A stretch of DNA of 64,000 nt from Distichodus sexfasciatus (Eukaryota; Chordata; Actinopteri; Characiformes; Distichodontidae). Under the pieces are notes generated by a model. The model ran no database searches and was not told the origin of the DNA. It saw nothing but the letters and a program-made list of their open reading frames with translations. Numbering within the stretch: position 1 is the stretch's first letter; every line of letters starts with the position of its first letter. Shown here piece after piece: positions 57,877-64,000 of this stretch. The stretch covers positions 24,586-88,585 of the forward strand of contig JAVGVS010000821.1 in assembly GCA_032718565.1 (NCBI GenBank). Reading direction: 5' to 3'. The translations under genes and the position numbers were made by a program.

Positions 57877-60800
57877 ATGAAGCGAAAGAGAGGCACACCC
57901 GAAGAGGAGGTCGATGCGGATCAAGGTTTTTTGGATCAAGTTCTGAACCAGCTGTACGATTTAGGTCGGTGGGTGTGAGCCTAAAAACTCGAAGTTGCGT
58001 TGCATAAATAAATTAGTTTGTCACCGCCGTCGTAAATAATAATAACAACATTGCCTCTGTGTTTATTATTATAGAATTACCTCAAATAATAGAAATACAG
58101 TCTTAATATTTATCTTCACTACTACCAGGTTACAGTAAACTGATTGTCTTTGCTTAGGTGAAAAGTACGTACGAAAAAATGTTATTAGTACTCTTCAAAT
58201 CTGTTTTTCTTTCGATTTTATTATATTTTACCAATTCTGTCCAGTTTTGTTGTTTCTTAGTAGTACATTTAAAGACTTCAAGGTCAGTTTTAATCATATT
58301 TTTGACCAAAAGAACAAGGCACAGTGTTTTATTAGACAAAAAGCTATGAAAGTATACAAAACACCAATACACTTCTGTGCAAAAGTCTTAAATCATAATT
58401 TAAGCATAGTAAAGCCATCTAATTTAAGCCATGAACCCATAATTTATTTAATTGGTAATTAATCCACTCAATATGTCAAAGATGAAACAGTTTAACGGGC
58501 ATAAAATAGTACTGCTGCACCAACAAGGTGATTCCCAAAGAGCTATTAGCTGAAATTTTGGGATATCTTGTCATGACATACAGTGTGTCCATGACAAATG
58601 TGAGAAAACTGAACAAGTGGAGGACAAAAGATACTTTAAAAGCTAACCTGATGTCTTGTTTCTGCCTAAGGAGATGGAGCAAAAGGCAAAAGGTCCAAGA
58701 AAAGCTGTAAAAAGGGCAAAAATGTGGCGAATCAGGGACAGGAAGAGTCGGAAGAGGAAGAACTGCATAACGATGAAGTCAGTGGTGTAGAAGAAGATGA
58801 AGATTTTCACGAAAGCGATGAGGATATGGACAAACAAGTGTCCCAGTCTGAAAAACAGCAGCCAAAACCGCCAGCCGTAGAGGTGGTTATCTTCCAGGAT
58901 CCACGGAAGAAGAATACATTTAAAAAGACAGAGCCAGACACTAAAGTAAACAGTATTTTATGTTTTACAATATTATTTGTATGAACATTGCTGCTTTGTG
59001 GTTATTCCTCTCTTTCTGATTTTTTTTTCTTTGTGATGTCACCAGCTTCCAGAAGGAAAGAAGAAAACAAAAATGGACTCGGACAAAGTTCTGAGTATAG
59101 AGCAGGTAATAAAGAGTAAAATTAAAAAACTAATTTATTAAAAGAGAGAGAGAAGAAGAAGATGTGTAAGGGTGGGGGACATAGAGGGGAGAGGGAAAGA
59201 GCAAGACAGAATTTGTGTTGGTTTTTTTTTCTTTATTCCCAAGGCCCGACTGGAAGTCCATCGATTCGGAATCACAGGGTTTCAGAAGCAGCAGCAGCGA
59301 GTGTTTGAACAGGACCGAGCCATCATGTTGGGAGCTCGGGTGGGTTTGGACGTAGAGCTGCAACGCAGTTTATATCAAGTATACTTTATGACCCTTTTCT
59401 AGTTGTCTCCCAGTGGACAATTGAGCTCACAAGATTTAGGGAATCAAGACCAGCCATAGACCCAGCTTCAGTCATTTGAGATGTTGAGATGTTGAGATGT
59501 TGATTATTTGCTCCTTTGATCAACCAGATCCAAGACCTTTCATTTCTTCCTTTACATCTACATACATGTTTATATTTATGGGACTAAGTAGATGCTCTTG
59601 TACAGAGCTTATCCTTCCACTTTCCTGATTTCAGGGACCGTTTCCATGAGAGCAATTTGGGTTTGCTTTTGACATTTCACCTACTTTGCCCAAATCTCAT
59701 GACATGTTCTAGTTTCCAGACCAGCAAGTTTTGGTGCCAGTTCGGAGCAGAGGTCACAGCTCCAGCATAAATTTTTTTCAGTAGAAAACGTGGCACTGGT
59801 TCACCGGATTGGCACTGTGTAGTTTAAAAGAGGTTTTGGAAATCCCGGTCCGGAACCATTAACATTAATATAGGTGGCTTTCCACAATATTTTGGTGCAT
59901 TTAGTGAGAACAGGAAGAACAGGAACTGATGTTGAATGAAAAGTCCTGGTTCTTAATCAGTATTCCACTTACTGTTTGGTGAATGGGTCCAAATTTCCTC
60001 AAACACATATACCATATGCATCTTTAAAAGCCTGCCAAGTGCAAAGGGAGGATCAATAAATCCTTAAATAATGTTTGTGGTTCTGGATTGGGATCTTCAA
60101 AAAACGTATGGTAAATAGGTTTGATGGTCAGGTGTCCACAAAATTTCTGTCTTATATTCCAGTATTTGAGGTCTGATTAGAATCTCTTAATGGTCGCTGA
60201 CAGTAGTTTTGATAAAACTGGAAAAGTTTCCCTCAGACAGTAACCTTTAAAGATTAATGACTTCTCTCCCTTTTTAGCCTCCCAAAAAGGAGTATTTGAA
60301 TTACAAGCTGTATCAGCAAATGATAAAGGAGAAAAAGTTAAAAGAAAAGGAGGTGAAAAGTGTAAGTTAAAAACATTTTCTGTATTGCTGCATCTCCACA
60401 TCTCCATCTCTTAGGACCATGTCAGCTTTTTCTGACTAATCTTTATTTGCCTTTGTCTAGGAGTCACAGAAACAGAAGAAAAAACCTGGAAAACAAAAGT
60501 AAGTACTATCTGTGTTCTGGATAAGACAGTTAGTGGTAGTTCCATGGTAATTACCAGGCCATTTTTGGGGCTTGGTTAGTTTTGTTGGACTGAAAGGCGG
60601 TGAACTGTTTTAGAAACGGTGTATGATTTTTAAAAAGTGATTTATTTTGGGATTTATTAAATCGTTGTTAAATTAAACCTCAATCAAATTAAGCAGCCAC
60701 TTCTCTTTGAAGGTCTGTAGCGGATGTTGTAACAGCGACACACAGTGTTCAAAACCGGAACTGCAGTGTAATATTTTTTTCTACTAATAATGGCTAATTA

Positions 60801-61407
60801 GAGTCTCAAAAATAATTGAAAAGATTTAACATTCTTTGTCACATATGTGGTATCTTGAATCTTGTAAGTTAGTTTGAGCACATTATACAAATTTGGTAGC
60901 TATTAGTAGAAAATATTGCAGCCCAGTTTTAAGATTACTATGTCTTTTGGGAAAATTTTTATGTTTTTTATTGTATTTATTTGTTTTGCATACTGTACGC
61001 AGTGTCAAGTTATAGTTATTCATAATAGTTATTCATAATTCTGTATCTTCTGTACCTTTTTGTTTTTGGTACTTCTTCTATTTCTAACCTTATTCCATCT
61101 GTTCACCTCATTCCAAGTTTTCAGCTAGTTTACCACATTATCTCTTTCTACTTTTTTTCCAGCACACAGCAATCATGCAATTTCTCACCCTCTAGTTCTG
61201 TCATTATTTTGTCTTATTTTTTACTCTGATGTTCCATCATATTGACTATGTTCCTGGTTTCCCCTTTCCCCGTTCGACAGGACTGAGAAGCGCAAGTCGA
61301 CCCCCTCTGGAGGCGAGCCTACGGGGCAAGTTGGCCGCTTCAAGGACGGGATGTTGGTCCTTAGTTCCAAAGACATCCAGAAATTAAAAGTCAAAGTGAG
61401 GAAGTGA
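57877..61407 (+). CDS. c1orf131: C1orf131 homolog (DUF4602), complete, seven exons
   Basis: The exons are 57,877-57,964; 58,671-58,945; 59,046-59,105; 59,244-59,339; 60,278-60,361; 60,461-60,498; 61,281-61,407. They sum to 768 bases, 255 residues plus TGA, and all phases fit. The order is a short N-terminus (MKRKRGTPEEE...DQVLNQLYDLG), a basic then acidic linker (residues about 30-95), the conserved core ARLEVHRFGITGF with DRAIMLGARPPKK and YLNYK (about 142-185), a Lys-rich helix, and a C-terminal GQVGRFKDGMLVLSSKDI. The last two blocks match the human protein, which is a component of the small-subunit processome and related to yeast Faf1, so the likely role is pre-rRNA processing in the nucleolus. 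The exon 1 donor (G|GTCGGT) is weak. Its neighbourhood with gnpat is as in mammals. Confidence 0.9.
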
Positions 61408-61539
61408 AGGACAGGGCGGGTAAATGTCTCGATCCGCGTGAATGTCACCGACCACGTCTTCGTCATCATCTGCTCGCTCATCAGTATGGAAATCTGCAAT
61501 GTGCTGCCATGAATTATTTAGAAGCTGTGGCATGGTGTT

Positions 61540-61545
61540 AATAAA
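61540..61545 (+). terminator. AATAAA poly(A) signal of C1orf131
   Basis: The signal is 133 bases after the stop codon. A second AATAAA lies at 62,017 and may give a longer transcript. Confidence 0.6.
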
Positions 61546-62261
61546 TATAGAGCTTTCAAGTGCGTGTGACGATTCGGGAAGAAAAACCCACCCTCTCACC
61601 ATTTGGCCATAAGATCGTTTATGAAAAGGAGAAAGACATTTTTTTGTTTTACACACACAGCAGTATGAAAAGAATGGCAGATACAATGACGTCGTTTTCA
61701 TATACAAACCACAGAGAAGTACAAAACATTCACATTGGCAGGAGGAAAAGAGAATCACATACAATATCTGTAGAAAAGAAAAAAAAATGTAAAACACACC
61801 AAACACACTCCCGTTTTCAACCCAGAGGCATCGGGCCGGTTACGTCGAGATTAATGGCCTACTTCTGTTGTGGTGGGGAAGGCGAAGAGGTTGTCTGGCT
61901 TCCCAAGGGCTGTGTGAGTGTGTGTTTTGTGTGTGGGTGTGTAAGTGTGTTTCATATATGTTTTAAATCCAGCAACATTTCTCACACATGCTGTATCACA
62001 CACTGTACATATCAAAAATAAATGGCAAAATGTCCAAATGTTTCCTCAAATCTGACGTCTTTCTTTCGACTTCCATTTACCAGTAATTCCAGTTTGGTTT
62101 TGTGTCCTTTTCTGCATATTATTAAGACAGTAAAAAAAGATTATATTCCCATTTTTAGTGCTCAACAGTGAACAAAAAAAACTATTCAGTCCTTAAATTT
62201 TGCTAAAATAGTTTGATTAATTAAAGATTAAAATTAATACTTCTCCAAATGTGTGCCTTCA

Positions 62262-63620
62262 CGAACAGTCCCTTTAAGTTGAGGTCGTTTGTAGAAATTT
62301 TATTCACATTTTAGGGCTGACAAAAACAAAAACAGATATTTAGTGCTCAATTTGATAGAAAACTCAACCTAGCTCACGTTGGCTAATTTGATTAAGTAAT
62401 TAATTATCTCCTCTATGTGTCTCTTCACGACCTGCATCGTTAAGACCGGTCGTTTACATTATATTCAGATTTCAGAGCCCAGAAATTGCCCGAAAACTAT
62501 TATTCGAAAACCCGACTTAATGTTGCTCATATCGGTTAATTTGGTTAAATAATTAATTATTTCCTCAATGGACTGGTTTCTTGCACATGAATTAAGCCTA
62601 GACTTGGACTAAATTGTAGTACCAATGGAGATGTACTATTCAAACTCAAAAAGTCTAGGATTAAGCTTTCTCGACTGGGAAACTGACCCAATAGCCTAGC
62701 CTTGGACTAAGTTGTAGTACCAGTGGAGCGTGGCTAGTTTCGCAGTCGAGGATTAAGCCTAGTCCTAGACTAGTTTTGAGTTAAAATGGTAAATCTCCAT
62801 TGGTAGTAGAATTTAGTCCAAGACTAGCCTTAATCCATGAGCAAGAAACCAGCCCAAAAAGTCTAGGATTAAGCTTCCTCGACTGGGAAACTGACCCAAT
62901 AGCCTAGCCTTGGACTAAGTTGTAGTACCAGTGGAGCGTGGCTAGTTTCGCAGTCGAGGATTAAACCTAGTCCTAGACTAGCTTTGAATGGTAAATCTCT
63001 ATTGGTACAACAATAGGCTTAATCCATGAACAAGAAATCAGCCCAATATGTCTATGTCTGAGGAAATATGTCTGCCTCTTTATAGACATTATATAGCAAT
63101 TTCAGGGCCCAGCAATTACCGTAAAATTACGTACGAAAAATGATATTTATTCCGTAATTTTATCTAAAAGCTGACTATAACTTGTTCATATCAGTTAATT
63201 TGATGAAAAAATGGAATAATGTTTTTTCTCGATGCGTGTTTATGAACTGTCCCTGTAAGACAGGTCGTTTGTAGCGATTATATTCACATTTAAGGCTCAG
63301 CACTTGAGGGAAAAAGGAGCGAAAACTTATATTTAGTGAGAAACATGGTCAAAATCCGATTTAATCTTGCTCATAAATGTGTTCATGAACTGTCCCTTTA
63401 CAAATTACCACGTCAGGTTCAGTCAAAATCGTGCCCCCACTATTCCAACTAAAATATTAAGACGAGGTTGTTTGTAGAGCATATATTCATATTTTAGAGC
63501 CACAGTTAGCTCTATAAATGATCGAAAAGCCTGTGTAATTAAATTAATTTTGAAATTAATTAATATTTTCCATAATATGTGCGTTAACGAACCGTTTCTT
63601 TAAAAGTCACCCTCCCAACT
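62262..63620. repeat. Degenerate satellite-like array, about 140-195-bp units
   Basis: TGAACTGTCCCTTTAA-like motifs recur at about 62,265, 62,428, 63,245, 63,387 and 63,585, followed by GGTCGTTTGTAG...ATTCACATTTTAGGG and GCTCATATCGGTTAATTTG. The spacing is about 140-195 bases once the insertion at 62,569-63,050 is removed. No gene is supported here. Confidence 0.6.
62569..63050. mobile_element. MITE cluster 'GATTAAGCCTAG...CTTGGACTAA' inside the array
   Basis: ATTAAGCCTAGACTTGGACTAA-type blocks appear six times in alternating orientation. A segment of about 190 bases containing TTGTAGTACCAGTGGAGCGT is present twice almost unchanged (about 62,710 and 62,920). The pattern suggests one palindromic element inserted into, or partly duplicated with, another. 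Confidence 0.7.
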
Positions 63621-63890
63621 CAAATAAGTGAATATTCACGAATCGTTCTTGAGGTAAAACGTTTGAAATAATAGTTATATCGATTAAAAATTTCTCAAAA
63701 AACTAATTCAACTCATGTCCAGTATAAAACAGAATGTGAGTGGGCTGAGAGATGAGCTCGACTCCTGCCGAGTGCTAAAACTGTGTAACAAAAATCCCCA
63801 TCCGAGCCGTGGAATATAAAACACGCCTTGTTACGCCGTGACGCTGATGGGTGATGACACATGTCCTGCATCGGGCTCCTAACTCTCACT

Positions 63891-63976
63891 TAAAGGAAGG
63901 AGACAGAACAACTTTGGAGTTTGGAGTATATATATACATATATACAACTCCAAAGCTGTTCTGTCTCCTTCCTTTA
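63891..63976. repeat. Long inverted repeat (31-bp arms)
   Basis: The left arm TAAAGGAAGGAGACAGAACA (continuing to 63,921) is the complement of 63,946-63,976 with one mismatch. The loop is 24 bases, mostly TA. A TATATG/CATATA run follows to the window end. Confidence 0.9.
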
Positions 63977-64000
63977 TATGTATATATGTATATACATACA

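Overview
The window is eukaryotic nuclear DNA, almost certainly from a teleost fish. The sequence shows intron-containing genes with GT-AG splice sites, tRNA-derived and DANA-like SINEs, many short TIR elements, Tc1, hAT-like, L2-type and gypsy fragments, and long microsatellites. There are no operons, CRISPR arrays or bacterial genes. Exon boundaries below were placed by hand from splice signals, reading phase and recalled family similarity; nothing was aligned by computer.

Layout. (1) 0-2.3 kb: first coding exon of a TASK-type two-pore potassium channel (closest to KCNK15) on the minus strand, then the terminal exon of an unrecognised Cys-rich protein on the plus strand. (2) 2.3-9.6 kb: no gene; nested short transposons and a Tc1 fragment. 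(3) 9.6-36.5 kb: a tandem array of an unrecognised gene family on the minus strand. Four units (A-D) and one orphan exon are visible. Unit D has nine exons that join into one open 270-codon frame. Its middle exons are short, all in phase 1-1, and each encodes a related peptide of about 10-21 residues. Units A, B and C are damaged by stops, lost splice sites, a lost start codon and an L2 insertion. Recent insertions can be delimited exactly by comparing units: a 2.37-kb element carrying a THAP first exon, a solo LTR, and a 1.49-kb CACTG...CAGTG element. A degraded gypsy retrotransposon lies between units. (4) 36.5-42.9 kb: no gene; simple and degenerate tandem repeats. (5) 42,983-57,252, minus strand: complete 16-exon gnpat, the peroxisomal acyltransferase that starts ether-lipid synthesis. 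Its introns hold a 35-bp minisatellite, two hAT-like elements that share an internal core, and GATA/GACA microsatellites. (6) 57,877-61,407, plus strand: complete seven-exon homolog of C1orf131, a nucleolar ribosome-assembly protein, divergent from gnpat across a 624-bp shared promoter region. (7) 61.4-64 kb: 3' flank with a degenerate satellite-like array and a perfect-looking hairpin.

The gnpat/C1orf131 pair is conserved vertebrate synteny and anchors the window. The undescribed item is the tandem family with exon-encoded repeats and its diverged relative at 1.5 kb. I could not assign it to any known family, so its function is open.
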